Shown: positions 17,150 through 26,163, numbered from the stretch's first letter. The stretch: 64,000 bases of DNA from G963674685 sp964591275 (GCA_964591275.1 CAZQAE010000014.1:12389-76388); one strand, 5' to 3'. The notes: generated from the sequence alone by a model not told the origin. Program-made: numbers and translations.

Positions 17150-17852
17150 CAGAACGCCTCCTCCATCTATTTTGTTAATGACCGTTTTCCTGTGTGCCCC
17201 CAAAAAAAGGGGCGACATGTGACCTGCCAGCAGCATCACACGCACCCCTCCTGTAGAGGCTTCCGTGTGATGAGCACGGCGCGTGCAGCTGGCGTCGTGC
17301 TGGCAGTTTTTTTGCAACAAACTTCTCGAAAGATTTCCATTGCGGGCCATCAACCCACTAGCCCTCACGGGCGGAATTTTTTCAGTCAGTCGATTGCGTC
17401 CAAAAAGTTATTGAAGACGAACAGATTTGTCAACAAGTATTGAGCAGGACTTCCCCCATTTTTTTAATGTCTCCAGCCACGCTATCTTCTGACGACACGA
17501 TAAAACGCCTTGAAATCACTTTTCATAATCATTTTAGCTAATGGAGACAGAAAGAAGTCTCCATTGGAGAAAGCTACCCAAAAAATTCGCGGATAATAAA
17601 GCCATTGCTTAATGGAGTTCGCTATGGAATTTTTTGCCGCGTACGCTTCGGGCCTTTTCATATCATGTGAAATTGGGCATTGATGCCATTGGCTAGCATG
17701 TAGTATCAAAAGTTCATGATCCCAAAGATTATCTTTGCCGCTTTGAGCACATGCATGGACAGTATTTTCAATTTTTCCTTTGCACCCAAGCAAACTCTGA
17801 TGTAACCATAAACAATACCTGTCGCTTGCAGCAGGGATTTTTTATGGCGCAG
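17150..17852. other. non-coding stretch between lipoprotein and pyrF
   Basis: These 700 bases hold the structured element at 17224-17313 and a hairpin at 17540-17565 (AATGGAGAC, 8-base loop, GTCTCCATT). A 103-codon minus-strand frame at 17482-17793 has no features of a protein. I see no other gene. Confidence 0.45.
17224..17313 (+). ncRNA. candidate structured RNA or cis-regulatory element
   Basis: A closing 9-bp stem (CTGCCAGCA at 17224-17232 with TGCTGGCAG at 17298-17306) encloses a second 9-bp stem (CATCACACG at 17234-17242 with CGTGTGATG at 17264-17272). It also encloses a third stem (GCACG-GCG-CGTGC at 17274-17286). Seven T residues follow on the plus strand, terminator-like. Read on the minus strand it lies 75 bases upstream of the lipoprotein start. 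I do not recognise a known riboswitch class, and the strand is uncertain. Confidence 0.4.
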
Positions 17853-17879
17853 CCTATCTTTCGTCGAAGGCCTTTTGCA
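17853..17879 (-). repeat. pyrF 3' end, second member of the direct repeat
   Basis: This is the functional copy of the 27-bp sequence repeated exactly at 15730-15756. The four bases before each copy also agree at three positions. Confidence 0.8.
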
Positions 17880-18564
17880 TTTCCTGAATGATCTCGGCTG
17901 CGGCGGCGGCGGGGTCTTTGGCATCCCGTATCGGTCGCCCGACGACGAGGTAGTCGGCGCCCGCGCCAATGGCCTGCGCGGGAGTGAAAGAGCGCTTGTG
18001 CTCGTCTTTGGAAGCGTCCGAGAGCCTTATTCCCGGTGTAACAATCACCAGATTGTCGCCTGCAAGCTCGCGAATGGCGCTTGCTTCACGACCGGAAGCC
18101 ACAACGCCGTCGCATCCCGATTCCAGCGCCTTTTTCGCCCTGAACTTAACAAGCTCCTCAACGCTGCACTCATAACCAAGCTCTAAAATGTCTGAGGCGT
18201 CCAGGCTTGTCAGAACCGTAACAGCCAATATTTTCAATGCGCTATCGCCTCGACCTTTGACCGCTGCCTGAATGGTTTTATGGACGCCATGCACGGTCAG
18301 GAAGGAAACGCCAAGCTGCGCGACTCGTGCGACGGCTCTTTGCACGGTGGCGTCAACGTCGAAATATTTCAGGTCCAGAAAAACGTCTTTGTTTTTCCCC
18401 AAAAGTCCCTTGACGAATTCCAGCCCGGCGACCATCTGAAGTTCGAGGCCAATTTTATAAAAAGAAACCACGCCGTCGAGTTTGTTGACAAGGCTTTGGG
18501 CCTCTTCAAGCGACGAAACATCCAGGGCGAATATCAATCTTTTACTGGCGTCAATTCCCGGCAT
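17854..18564 (-). CDS. pyrF: orotidine 5'-phosphate decarboxylase
   Basis: The 236-residue enzyme forms UMP from OMP. It has the N-terminal LIFALDVSS strand with the substrate Asp and FYKIGLEL. The catalytic tetrad segment FLDLKYFDVDATVQRA supplies Asp-Lys-x-x-Asp, and the phosphate loop VTPGIRLSD comes late. The C-terminal VVGRPIRDAKDPAAAA helix is standard. The start at 18564 is chosen because AGGAAAGG precedes it. It follows the DUF4091 gene on the same strand with 14 bases between them, which is probably incidental. Confidence 0.93.
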   Translation of the reverse strand: MPGIDASKRLIFALDVSSLEEAQSLVNKLDGVVSFYKIGLELQMVAGLEFVKGLLGKNKDVFLDLKYFDVDATVQRAVARVAQLGVSFLTVHGVHKTIQAAVKGRGDSALKILAVTVLTSLDASDILELGYECSVEELVKFRAKKALESGCDGVVASGREASAIRELAGDNLVIVTPGIRLSDASKDEHKRSFTPAQAIGAGADYLVVGRPIRDAKDPAAAAAEIIQEMQKAFDER

Positions 18565-18578
18565 ATCTTTTTCCTTTC

Positions 18579-20675
18579 CTAACCGCAAAATCCTCCGAAA
18601 CCGTCCTCGTCGCCTGCGGCATCGCCGTCATCGCTCAAATTTCCTTCGGAACTATCGGAGATGAAAACACCGTTGGGATTGTGATCTTCATCGTCGTCGT
18701 CACCCGCCGATAAGGGCGTGGCCGAGACGATGTCGCTGATTGGCGAGCGGTTTCCATCGGTGTCGAAGCTTTGAATCCAGAAGCTGTGCTCGCGGCCCGG
18801 CGCAAGTCCGGAAACAAGCGCGCCTTGCGCATCAGCCCCCAGGGACCCGCCGAAAAACTGGTCGCCATCATACACGGAGTAAAACACATCGTAGCCCGCA
18901 AGGTCTTCATCCGCCGGGGCAGACCATGACAATTCCGCAGCTTCCACGCGCGCCTCGGCACTTAAATTTTCCGGTGGATCGGGTGCATTTTCGTCAAGGT
19001 CTCCGGTGATCTTTTCCGCCACAATGCGACGCCATTCAAGAAGCTTTTCCCAATCGTGTTCCCACTGCCAGGTCTTGGGAGCCACTGTCCGCGCCACGCC
19101 GTCCATCCATTCTTTGTCGCCGCGCTCATCAAGGATATGGAAATATTCGTAATCCTCCATCGCCTCACGCAGATACTTGATGCGCAGGGACGGTATCGGT
19201 ATGTCGGTTGTCCCACCGATCTTGTCCGGCGTGCCGGGATAATAAAGCGTGCCGTCGCCCTGGCAATCGAAGGGTTCGGCGTACATACTTTCCCATACGT
19301 CTTGCCTGCTCCACAAATACTGGATGCGCCAAAAGAGAATGCCCGTGAATTCGTAACGCCGCGTAAGCCACAACCAGATGCGCATGTACGAGGATTCCTG
19401 GTCCACCATGTGGTTGGAGTAATCAAAGCCGATGGTGGCGCTCACGCAGTTGTACCACCATGTCTTGGCTCCTTGCGCGCGCAGTTCTTCGTATTTCTCC
19501 GGAAAGGGCGACCAGGGCAGCGAATCGGAGAACATCGGTTCATCCGGGCACCAGATATCAATGTCCTCTCCCAACTCCGGCTCATATTGCTCGGTGACGA
19601 AAGGTTGCAAATCCGGGTCCGCCTCATGAAGACGCGCAGCTGTGTCGCGAAGCGATGGATACTGATCCGGATCCGGTTCGTCAGGCAGATATAACCATGC
19701 TTTTTCGATCCAGCCCTTTTCGCGAAAATGATCGGCGCGGGCGCTCCAGTTCAGAAAGTCCCATTCGTTCTGCGCGAGATCATCGGGCTTGCCGCCATGA
19801 GAGCGCTCCATGTTAAGGGTCTGAAACTCAAAGCCGGGTTTATAAAAAGTTCCGTCGAGGTAGGGGCTGTGGTAGGCGTCCCACTCGGTCCAGTCGAGGG
19901 TAAATGTTTGCGTTGCCGGTTCCCAGGTCGCGGGTGGGTCGAACAGGGTCCAGCGATAGGGACTCATACGATGCCGGGCGTAGGACTCGAAAAATTTTGT
20001 GTGAATCTCATCGCACTCGCCCAAGCTGCCGTGTTCCTGAAAATATTCGCAGACGCTGTGGGAGTATTGATATTGGCTTTGAAGAGACATGCCGTTGGGC
20101 AATGTGAAGTCCCAAACAGTCAGAGTAACCGTGCCAGTCCAGATGACATTGTCGTTCACTAATACATTGACAGTCGCCTCGTAATCGCCTGGAGTTTGAT
20201 CAGCGGGCACGTACACATCCACGAAAATGCCCTGCGCGAAAAGGGCCGGTACATCGAAGGGCGCGCCATCGCGATCCTCGTAAACGAAATGATCCACGAA
20301 AGGCACCAGCGCGTCGGGCCACATTCCCGCGCGGGACGGGTCCGGCGGTTCGTGGCTGATTTGGTCGGCGTTAACCGGCAGATAGTGCACGCGGTAGGGC
20401 TCAATCACGGTGATAGGCTCGCCCGGCCCGATGAATTCGCTAAAGGTCACATCCACGCCTGACAAACCTGCGTCGTCGCGGATGAGCACCATAAAAGGCT
20501 CCCACTCGTTTTTCGCCGAATGGATTTGATACTCGTCCGCCGCCTCGAAACCGAAATCGGGCCGGTGCCGATTGGTTCCGTGCGTCAGCGCGACAGTTGT
20601 TTCAGCGATGGCGACGGAAGCGATTGACAATAACGCCAGCGTGCATAGAAAAATTGTGATGAAAAGCTTATTCAA
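18579..20675 (-). CDS. secreted DUF4091 (GH123-like) protein with FN3 domain and acidic Gly/Cys tail
   Basis: The 698-residue precursor has a cleavable signal (MNKLFITIFLCTLALLSIAS) and a beta-sandwich domain opening HGTNRHRPDF. A barrel follows whose YLPDEPDPDQ near residue 330 gives the Asp-Glu pair expected of GH123-type enzymes. The DUF4091 end signature is GDGTLYYPG, then YLREAMEDYEYFHIL. A fibronectin-like domain lies at about 565-655. The C-terminus is acidic (AGDDDDEDHN, then DGDAAGDEDG) and ends GFGGFCG. Family members act on amino-sugar glycans, but the substrate here is unknown. A close paralogue lies at 54228-56333. Confidence 0.87.
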   Translation of the reverse strand: MNKLFITIFLCTLALLSIASVAIAETTVALTHGTNRHRPDFGFEAADEYQIHSAKNEWEPFMVLIRDDAGLSGVDVTFSEFIGPGEPITVIEPYRVHYLPVNADQISHEPPDPSRAGMWPDALVPFVDHFVYEDRDGAPFDVPALFAQGIFVDVYVPADQTPGDYEATVNVLVNDNVIWTGTVTLTVWDFTLPNGMSLQSQYQYSHSVCEYFQEHGSLGECDEIHTKFFESYARHRMSPYRWTLFDPPATWEPATQTFTLDWTEWDAYHSPYLDGTFYKPGFEFQTLNMERSHGGKPDDLAQNEWDFLNWSARADHFREKGWIEKAWLYLPDEPDPDQYPSLRDTAARLHEADPDLQPFVTEQYEPELGEDIDIWCPDEPMFSDSLPWSPFPEKYEELRAQGAKTWWYNCVSATIGFDYSNHMVDQESSYMRIWLWLTRRYEFTGILFWRIQYLWSRQDVWESMYAEPFDCQGDGTLYYPGTPDKIGGTTDIPIPSLRIKYLREAMEDYEYFHILDERGDKEWMDGVARTVAPKTWQWEHDWEKLLEWRRIVAEKITGDLDENAPDPPENLSAEARVEAAELSWSAPADEDLAGYDVFYSVYDGDQFFGGSLGADAQGALVSGLAPGREHSFWIQSFDTDGNRSPISDIVSATPLSAGDDDDEDHNPNGVFISDSSEGNLSDDGDAAGDEDGFGGFCG

Positions 20676-20685
20676 TTTGATCCCC

Positions 20686-21420
20686 TTATGAATCCTTTTT
20701 CCCAGCTTTGGCCATGAGCATGTCCCACCAGGCGTTGACCTGCGCGTTGTATATCTCGGTCGGTATGATTTGCTTTTCCAGTTCGGCGATGGTTTCGTCG
20801 GAAAGTTTGTTATTGTTAACGACCTCCGCGCCGGCTTTTCGCATAAGCGCCTTGTACTCGTCCACCAGCGGCGCCAAGCCGGGTTGATCCAGTCCGAGGA
20901 TTCCGCCGCCGCCCCGATAAATTTCGGCGATCAACTGCCCGTTCATGGACAGCGCGACCCGTTTGAACATGAGGCGCAAAACATCGAATGCCGTCTGCTC
21001 CACAAAGCCCGAATTGGACATGGCGACGATGCCCGGATACTTGTCGTATCTTTTGTAGTGCCGGGTTTCGCCGTGCTCGCCCATTTCAAAACGCGGGTCG
21101 GTGATCGGGATGAGACGGTCGATGAAATTTTTCATCAGACCCGTAACATTTTCCACATACACCGGCGTGGCGAAAACGACGATGTCGGACTCCATGTATT
21201 TTTTGAGTAGCGGCTGCACGTCGTCCTTTTGCACGCACGCGCCCGGCGTTTTAAGCCAGCAGTTCAGGCAGCCACGGCAGCTATTGATTTTCAATTTTAC
21301 TAAAATGACGTGCTCGGTTTCGGCTCCGGCGTCTTGCGCGCCTTGCAGAAATTCCCGCAACATGAGGCTCGTGATGCTCTTTTCGCCGCGCATGCTCCCG
21401 TTGAAGGCCGTAATCTTCAT
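20686..21420 (-). CDS. flavodoxin-fold NAD(P)H-dependent FMN reductase
   Basis: The 244-residue protein belongs to the NADPH-dependent FMN reductase/iron-sulphur flavoprotein family. It has MKITAFNGSMRGEKS (FMN phosphate loop), then a Cys cluster SCRGCLNCWLKTPGAC like the 4Fe-4S motif of iron-sulphur flavoproteins. The flavin-contact strand VVFATPVYVENVTGLMKNFI follows. It begins 265 bases from the end of the gene-free region before the FAD oxidase. The electron acceptor is unknown. A possible short coupling with the DUF4091 gene downstream (10-base gap) suggests co-transcription. Confidence 0.85.
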   Translation of the reverse strand: MKITAFNGSMRGEKSITSLMLREFLQGAQDAGAETEHVILVKLKINSCRGCLNCWLKTPGACVQKDDVQPLLKKYMESDIVVFATPVYVENVTGLMKNFIDRLIPITDPRFEMGEHGETRHYKRYDKYPGIVAMSNSGFVEQTAFDVLRLMFKRVALSMNGQLIAEIYRGGGGILGLDQPGLAPLVDEYKALMRKAGAEVVNNNKLSDETIAELEKQIIPTEIYNAQVNAWWDMLMAKAGKKDS

Positions 21421-21727
21421 TTTTAGTTTTTCTCCGACAGATCAGGCGGCGCAAAACCCGCTGTGAGCGTAACTTATCCATGCGACTGCCACACGGACGG
21501 ATAGTACACGGACAATTTGGATTGTCCATGATTTCGATGATTAATGACTAACGCGCCCGAGGTTTAACGATGCCAATCACACATTTTCCGCTTGTCTGCA
21601 GTGAGTATACGGCAGCGAAGCCGTCTTTTGAATTTTTGACCTCGCCTCCGCATTGACCCCGCAACGGCTAATGGCTAATCTAAAAATTCAGTCGCGAATA
21701 CTGACCACTTTTAGCCAAAAAAAACGT
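21421..21727. other. divergent intergenic region
   Basis: This 307-base gap lies between the FMN reductase start (minus) and the FAD oxidase start (plus). It contains a perfect inverted repeat GGACAAT-TTGG-ATTGTCC at 21510-21527, a possible operator or hairpin. No coding frame is convincing. Confidence 0.4.
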
Positions 21728-23086
21728 ATGGAAAACACCAAGCAGCCCCGTAGCGAGCGATTCGATGCTCTCATCGTCGGCGCTGGCGTGTGCGGTCTGT
21801 CTCTGGCTCGCCTTTTGGCAGAGGGAGGCCAGTCAGTATGCGTGCTGGAGAGGAACGAAAGCGTCGGGGGACTGGCGCGGACTTTCGACTATGGCCAAAG
21901 CCGCTTCGACATCGGCCCGCATCGTTTCCACACGGCAGATGAGGGGGTCCGTCAATTCATACTCGATACGCTGGGCGACGACGCCCTGTCGATCCTGCGA
22001 TTGAGCCTCGTGCATTTCCGCGATCATTACTACCATTGGCCAATCCACCCCAGCATACAACTCCTTCGCTTCCCCTGGCGCATCACCGCAGGCATCGCCT
22101 TTGATTTGCTCTTTCGACTCTATCGTCGAAAGCCGCCGCACACCTTCGCCGATTATATCCAGAATATGTACGGTCGGACCCTCTACGATGTTTTCTTTCG
22201 CGATTACTCCTCCAAGTTCCTGGGAATCCCACCGGAGGAAACCGATGCCGACTGGGCCAAGACGGGCATCGACCGCGCAATCATCGACGAGCGCCTGCAA
22301 ATCAACACGCTCTGGGAACTCGTGCGTTCGATCATCGTGGGATCGGGCCGGGTCGAGACGCAATTCATCTACCCCAGAGGCGGCATCGGAGTCTTTTCGC
22401 AAAAGCTGAAAGCTTCCATCGAATCCAGCGGCGGGCAAATCCTGTGCGGTCACCCGGTTTCAAAGATGGAAATCGAAGGGGATACGATCAAGGCTCTGCA
22501 CGCCGGAGACAGGCGCTTCGAGGCCTCCCGCGTGTATTGGACGGCACCCATCACGCATTTGTCCAACCTTTGCGGCGTGGGTCAAAAGCCGAGTGCTTCG
22601 CTGCGTTATCTGGACATCGTTTTCTATAACATCACAGCGAAAAAGCGCCTTGGCCCCGATTTTCAGTGGTGTTATTTCGGTGAAAAGGAAATTCCTTTCA
22701 CTCGGGTTTCACGTCCCGAGGCCTTCGATCCGGAAATGTCGGCGGAAGGAACAAGCAGTCTTTGCGTGGAAGTCTCGGCGCCGAAAGACCAGGCCATATG
22801 GGCCAATCCCGAAGCCGGCCAGGCCAAAATCATTGAGCATCTCGTAAAGTCGGGGTTACTGGAAAAGGCTTCGGATGTTGTGGAATGCCGTATCGAGCGC
22901 GTGCCGGAGTGTTATCCGATTTACTCTAGCGGCTATCGAAACGAACTGGCTGCGCTCAAAAAAGCTTTGTCCCAATTCGAAAACCTGACCCTCTCAGGCC
23001 GCACGGGACTTTTCTGGTACAACAACATGGATCACTCCATCGCCGCAGCCCTGAAACTAGGAAACAGTTCGTCTAAATCCATTTGA
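21728..23086 (+). CDS. FAD-dependent amine-oxidase-fold protein (protoporphyrinogen oxidase/UDP-galactopyranose mutase-like)
   Basis: The 452-residue protein opens with a dinucleotide-binding fold (DALIVGAGVCGLSLARLLAE), the ERNESVGGLARTF motif of amine-oxidase-like flavoproteins and FDIGPHRFHT. The last region (LSGRTGLFWYNNMDHSIAAA) is the usual FAD-ribityl contact. The YSSKFLGIPPEE and PRGGIGVF segments resemble the subgroup often found in polysaccharide or lipid gene clusters. The start at 21728 is preferred over 21653. It may act on a sugar nucleotide or isoprenoid. No neighbour settles the substrate. Confidence 0.8.
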   Translation: MENTKQPRSERFDALIVGAGVCGLSLARLLAEGGQSVCVLERNESVGGLARTFDYGQSRFDIGPHRFHTADEGVRQFILDTLGDDALSILRLSLVHFRDHYYHWPIHPSIQLLRFPWRITAGIAFDLLFRLYRRKPPHTFADYIQNMYGRTLYDVFFRDYSSKFLGIPPEETDADWAKTGIDRAIIDERLQINTLWELVRSIIVGSGRVETQFIYPRGGIGVFSQKLKASIESSGGQILCGHPVSKMEIEGDTIKALHAGDRRFEASRVYWTAPITHLSNLCGVGQKPSASLRYLDIVFYNITAKKRLGPDFQWCYFGEKEIPFTRVSRPEAFDPEMSAEGTSSLCVEVSAPKDQAIWANPEAGQAKIIEHLVKSGLLEKASDVVECRIERVPECYPIYSSGYRNELAALKKALSQFENLTLSGRTGLFWYNNMDHSIAAALKLGNSSSKSI

Positions 23087-23134
23087 TTTGAGAAAATTTC
23101 CGCCCATAAGGCTGTCAAACAAGGGCGAGTCAAA

Positions 23135-23404
23135 TTGAAGATTTTGAAAACCTCCATATTTATTGTCATCGCTTTGGTCCTGGCATTTTGCTTTGCCCTG
23201 GCCCTGGCCTGCGGCGATGACGACGATGATGATGTTAACGACGCGGACGATTTTGCGCCTTCTTTTTGCCATGTCCGGCAAACATGCGATCTCGCTCTGG
23301 AGTTGGCGGCGGAAACTCTTATGGGTATGCGTGAACCGCTGGGCCGTTTGCCCGTAACGCTGCCGGGGCTTTTCGAAGCCGGGCATAGCGCCTACATGAA
23401 TTGA
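23135..23404 (+). CDS. small Asp-rich lipoprotein, possibly truncated
   Basis: The frame of 89 codons starts with TTG. It encodes a strong signal (FIVIALVLAFCFALALAC) followed by GDDDDDDVNDADD and about 50 residues with two cysteines (FCHVRQTC). It belongs with the Asp-tether lipoproteins. The C-terminal half is less like a folded domain than that of the 9785 protein and may be shortened or frameshifted. There is no known function. Confidence 0.55.
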   Translation: MKILKTSIFIVIALVLAFCFALALACGDDDDDDVNDADDFAPSFCHVRQTCDLALELAAETLMGMREPLGRLPVTLPGLFEAGHSAYMN

Positions 23405-23589
23405 AAAACTGCGCGACGCATAAGGGATTGACTTTAGGGTCGTTTTTGGATTTAAACTAGCGATTCGCGCGCGATGGTGGGGTAGAAGTTGAATAAACCA
23501 TGCTCGGGAGACTGTCGGGGAAATAGATCAATAGCCTTTTGACTGTTTTTCGCGACGATTGCTCCTAAGACCAAATTATGGAGAACGAC

Positions 23590-24066
23590 ATGACGGCCAG
23601 TCCGCCGATCACGAAAGAAGGTCACCAAAGAATCCTGAAGCGATTGGATCATATGATCACGATAGAACGCCCGAAGGCGGCGCAGGCCATCGGCATAGCC
23701 CGTGAACACGGCGATCTGTCGGAAAACGCCGAATACGACGCGGCCAAAGATGCGCAGGGGTTTTTGGAAGCGCGCATCGGCGCTTTACAAGGGCAATTGG
23801 CCTCCGTGCAGATCATCGACCCGGCGTCGATTAAAAGTGATCGCATAGCTTTTGGAGCAACCGTCAAAGTTCTCGACCTGAATAAGGACGAGGAAATGGT
23901 GTACCAGATTGTCGGCGAGCCGGAAGCCGATCTGAAGGCTGGAAAAATTTCTTTCAAAACACCCATCGCACGCAGTCTCATCGGCAAATCCGTCGGCGAT
24001 CTCATCGATGTCAACGTGCCCGGCGGCGTGCGTTCGCTGGAAATTCTCAATTTGCAATACAAGTAA
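23590..24066 (+). CDS. greA: transcription elongation factor GreA
   Basis: The 158-residue protein has the standard GreA layout: an N-terminal coiled coil carrying AREHGDLSENAEYDAAK, whose tip acidic residues rescue backtracked RNA polymerase, and a C-terminal FKBP-like domain (FGATVKVLDL, SFKTPIARSLIGKSVGD, LEILNLQYK). The ATG at 23590 has GGAG seven bases upstream and gives the typical length; an ATG four codons earlier is possible. The next gene begins 10 bases downstream. Confidence 0.93.
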   Translation: MTASPPITKEGHQRILKRLDHMITIERPKAAQAIGIAREHGDLSENAEYDAAKDAQGFLEARIGALQGQLASVQIIDPASIKSDRIAFGATVKVLDLNKDEEMVYQIVGEPEADLKAGKISFKTPIARSLIGKSVGDLIDVNVPGGVRSLEILNLQYK

Positions 24067-24076
24067 AGCTCCATAA

Positions 24077-24778
24077 ATGAGAATGCCCCATGACAAAAAC
24101 GGCCTTTGCATTCTGAAGCTCAATCGGCCCGCCGTCGCCAACGCCTACAACGAAGACATGCTGATGGCCCTGTCCAAGCGCCTGGAAGATGCCAGGCTGG
24201 ATGAGTCCGTGCGCGCCGTGATTTTCACAGGGCAGGGAAAGCGCCACTTCTGCGCGGGCGCGGACCTTGGTGAAATCGGCGCGAAAACTATGTTAGACGG
24301 GCTGAACCTGCGTAGCGCGGATTTGTTCAATCAAATCGCGTTGTTTCCCAAACCGACCATCGCCGCGATAAACGGCGACGCCGTGGGCGGCGGTTTGGAA
24401 CTGGCGCTGGCCTGCGATCTGCGCACGGCGTCCGCTACGGCGCGTATGTGGCTGCCGGAAATCAGCCTGGGCATTATCCCCGCCGCCGGCGGCGCCCGGC
24501 GATTGCCTGGAATCATCGGCAAGGGACGCGCGAAGGAGATGATCTTCACCGGTCGTAAAATCGACGCTCAAACAGCCCTGGCCTGGGGCCTGATAAACGA
24601 CGTCGCCCAAGACGCCCTTGTCCGCGCAATGGAGATCGCCGAAAACCTTGCACAAGTGGACCCGGAGGCGCTCATCCTGGCGAAAACCGTGATTGACGCC
24701 GGCGCCGAAGACCAGTTCGGAGACCGCCTTTCCCGACTCGCGCAAGCCCGACTCTATCATAAGAAGAATGATGTATGA
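24077..24778 (+). CDS. enoyl-CoA hydratase/isomerase family (crotonase) protein
   Basis: The 233-residue protein is a compact crotonase. HFCAGADLGEIG and INGDAVGGGLELALACDL form the oxyanion hole and acyl-CoA site. Glu108 (GGGLELA) and Glu128 (LPEISLG) are 20 residues apart, matching the catalytic pair of hydratases, so an active hydratase or dehydratase is possible. The adjacent downstream gene is a type III polyketide synthase. Crotonases DpgB and DpgD assist the type III synthase DpgA in 3,5-dihydroxyphenylacetyl-CoA formation. That precedent suggests a shared pathway, an inference from context. It starts 10 bases after greA. Confidence 0.85.
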   Translation: MRMPHDKNGLCILKLNRPAVANAYNEDMLMALSKRLEDARLDESVRAVIFTGQGKRHFCAGADLGEIGAKTMLDGLNLRSADLFNQIALFPKPTIAAINGDAVGGGLELALACDLRTASATARMWLPEISLGIIPAAGGARRLPGIIGKGRAKEMIFTGRKIDAQTALAWGLINDVAQDALVRAMEIAENLAQVDPEALILAKTVIDAGAEDQFGDRLSRLAQARLYHKKNDV

Positions 24779-24865
24779 GGCAGGAAGTCTGAGGTTCGCA
24801 GGCGCTGGCCGCTCCTGCAACCAAAGCCGAGAGCGGCGCGTTGAACAAGAACAAGGTACGTAAAT

Positions 24866-24918
24866 CATCCTTCCGCCTTCATCCTTCCGCCTTCCGCCTT
24901 CATCCTTCATCCTTCATC
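24866..24918. repeat. short tandem repeat ATCCTTC/CGCCTTC
   Basis: Iterated 7-mers of the forms ATCCTTC and CGCCTTC fill this intergenic stretch between the crotonase and the polyketide synthase. Related direct repeats (GAAGTTA, GAAGTATG) occur at 30621, 49171 and 59053. Confidence 0.7.
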
Positions 24919-25001
24919 CGTCGCATAGCCCTTTACTCCATGGCCCGGACTCTGCTTAAATGATCGGAAGGAATCACTGTTCCCTTTGCAGGAAAGAATA
25001 G

Positions 25002-26063
25002 ATGCCCAGCGCCGCCGAAAAAATCCTTCCGCGCATCATCGCCGTGGGCGTCGCAACGCCGCCCGAGGGTTATAGCCAGCGCGACATCCTGGACATGTAT
25101 CGCATCGAGAACCCGCAAGTGCGCCGGATTTTTGAAAACAGCCACATCCAAAACCGCTTTTTATATCTGCCGCCGGTTAAAGACGGGATGCCCGCGGAAA
25201 CGGGAGGCGAACTGATCGCCAAGCACCTGCGCGGCGCGCGGGATATGGGACGACGAGCCGTAGAAAAATGCTTGCAAGCGGCGAACCTTGAGGCAAGCGA
25301 TGTCGACTATTTCGTCACCGTGTCCAGCACGGGATTTCTATGTCCGGGCATCTCGGCCCACTTGATAAAAGATTGTGGCATGCGGGAAAATACGCACCGC
25401 GCGGATATGCTGGGCATGGGATGCAATGCCGGCGTCAACGGCATGATGTCCGCTGCGCAGTATGCACAAAGCCATCCAGGCGCTCGCGCCCTGATGCTGT
25501 GTTGCGAAGTGTGTTCGGCGGCGTATATTCACAATGAGACCCTCGGCGTAGGGGTGGTCAACTCCCTGTTCGGCGATGGTTCGGCGGCGATTTTAATCGA
25601 AGCCACACCGGACAATAGCCACGGCGACGGCCCGAAGGTCCTTGGTTTCGAGTCGCATATTATTACAGCAGCCATTGATGCCATGAAATTCGAGCAGATC
25701 GATGGCCGCCTATCCTTTTATCTGGACCGTGAAATTCCGTACATCATCGGCGCCGAAGTTTCCAAACCCATCGGCAGGCTCCTCAACAGATTCGGTCTGA
25801 AAAAGCGGGATATCACGCACTGGATCGTTCATTCCGGCGGCAAAAAGGTCCTCGACAGCATCAAGTACAACCTGGGGCTGAGCGATTTTGACATACGGCA
25901 TACGAAGGAAATCCTACGCACGCACGGAAATATGTCTTCGGGTTCCTTTCTGTTTTCCTACCGAGAATTGGTCAAAGAAGGAATCACGCGCAAGGGCGAC
26001 TTTGGTCTTGCGATGGCGATGGGGCCAGGAACGAGCATCGAAGCCGCTCTCCTTCAATGGTAG
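25002..26063 (+). CDS. type III polyketide synthase (chalcone/stilbene synthase family, DpgA-like)
   Basis: The 353-residue thiolase-fold enzyme has the full triad of type III polyketide synthases: Cys141 in GMGCNAG, His277 in IVHSGGKKV and Asn310 in HGNMSSGSF. The ending GFGPG-like loop reads MAMGPGTSIE. The enzyme would extend an acyl-CoA with malonyl-CoA units without an ACP. The subgroup cannot be fixed, but the upstream crotonase makes DpgA (dihydroxyphenylacetyl-CoA type) the most attractive comparison. The start is ATG at 25002; GCAGGAAAG lies upstream. The downstream hairpin at 26077-26094 could end the transcript. Confidence 0.85.
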   Translation: MPSAAEKILPRIIAVGVATPPEGYSQRDILDMYRIENPQVRRIFENSHIQNRFLYLPPVKDGMPAETGGELIAKHLRGARDMGRRAVEKCLQAANLEASDVDYFVTVSSTGFLCPGISAHLIKDCGMRENTHRADMLGMGCNAGVNGMMSAAQYAQSHPGARALMLCCEVCSAAYIHNETLGVGVVNSLFGDGSAAILIEATPDNSHGDGPKVLGFESHIITAAIDAMKFEQIDGRLSFYLDREIPYIIGAEVSKPIGRLLNRFGLKKRDITHWIVHSGGKKVLDSIKYNLGLSDFDIRHTKEILRTHGNMSSGSFLFSYRELVKEGITRKGDFGLAMAMGPGTSIEAALLQW

Positions 26064-26076
26064 CTCGAAAAAACCA

Positions 26077-26094
26077 CCTTTTTTGAAAAAAAGG
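26077..26094 (+). terminator. AT-rich hairpin after polyketide synthase
   Basis: CCTTTTTT-GA-AAAAAAGG forms an 8-bp stem 13 bases after the stop. It lacks a following T-run, so terminator function is tentative. Confidence 0.35.
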
Positions 26095-26163
26095 CGTTAT
26101 GTTTTGTGATCTCCCTGTCGATAAGACGATTGCAGGCGTTGAAATATTTTTGGGGGTTACATC

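Noticed and set aside
17482..17793. 103-codon minus-strand frame between the lipoprotein and pyrF
   Set aside because: No ribosome site, no domain, and a hairpin runs through it; probably random.
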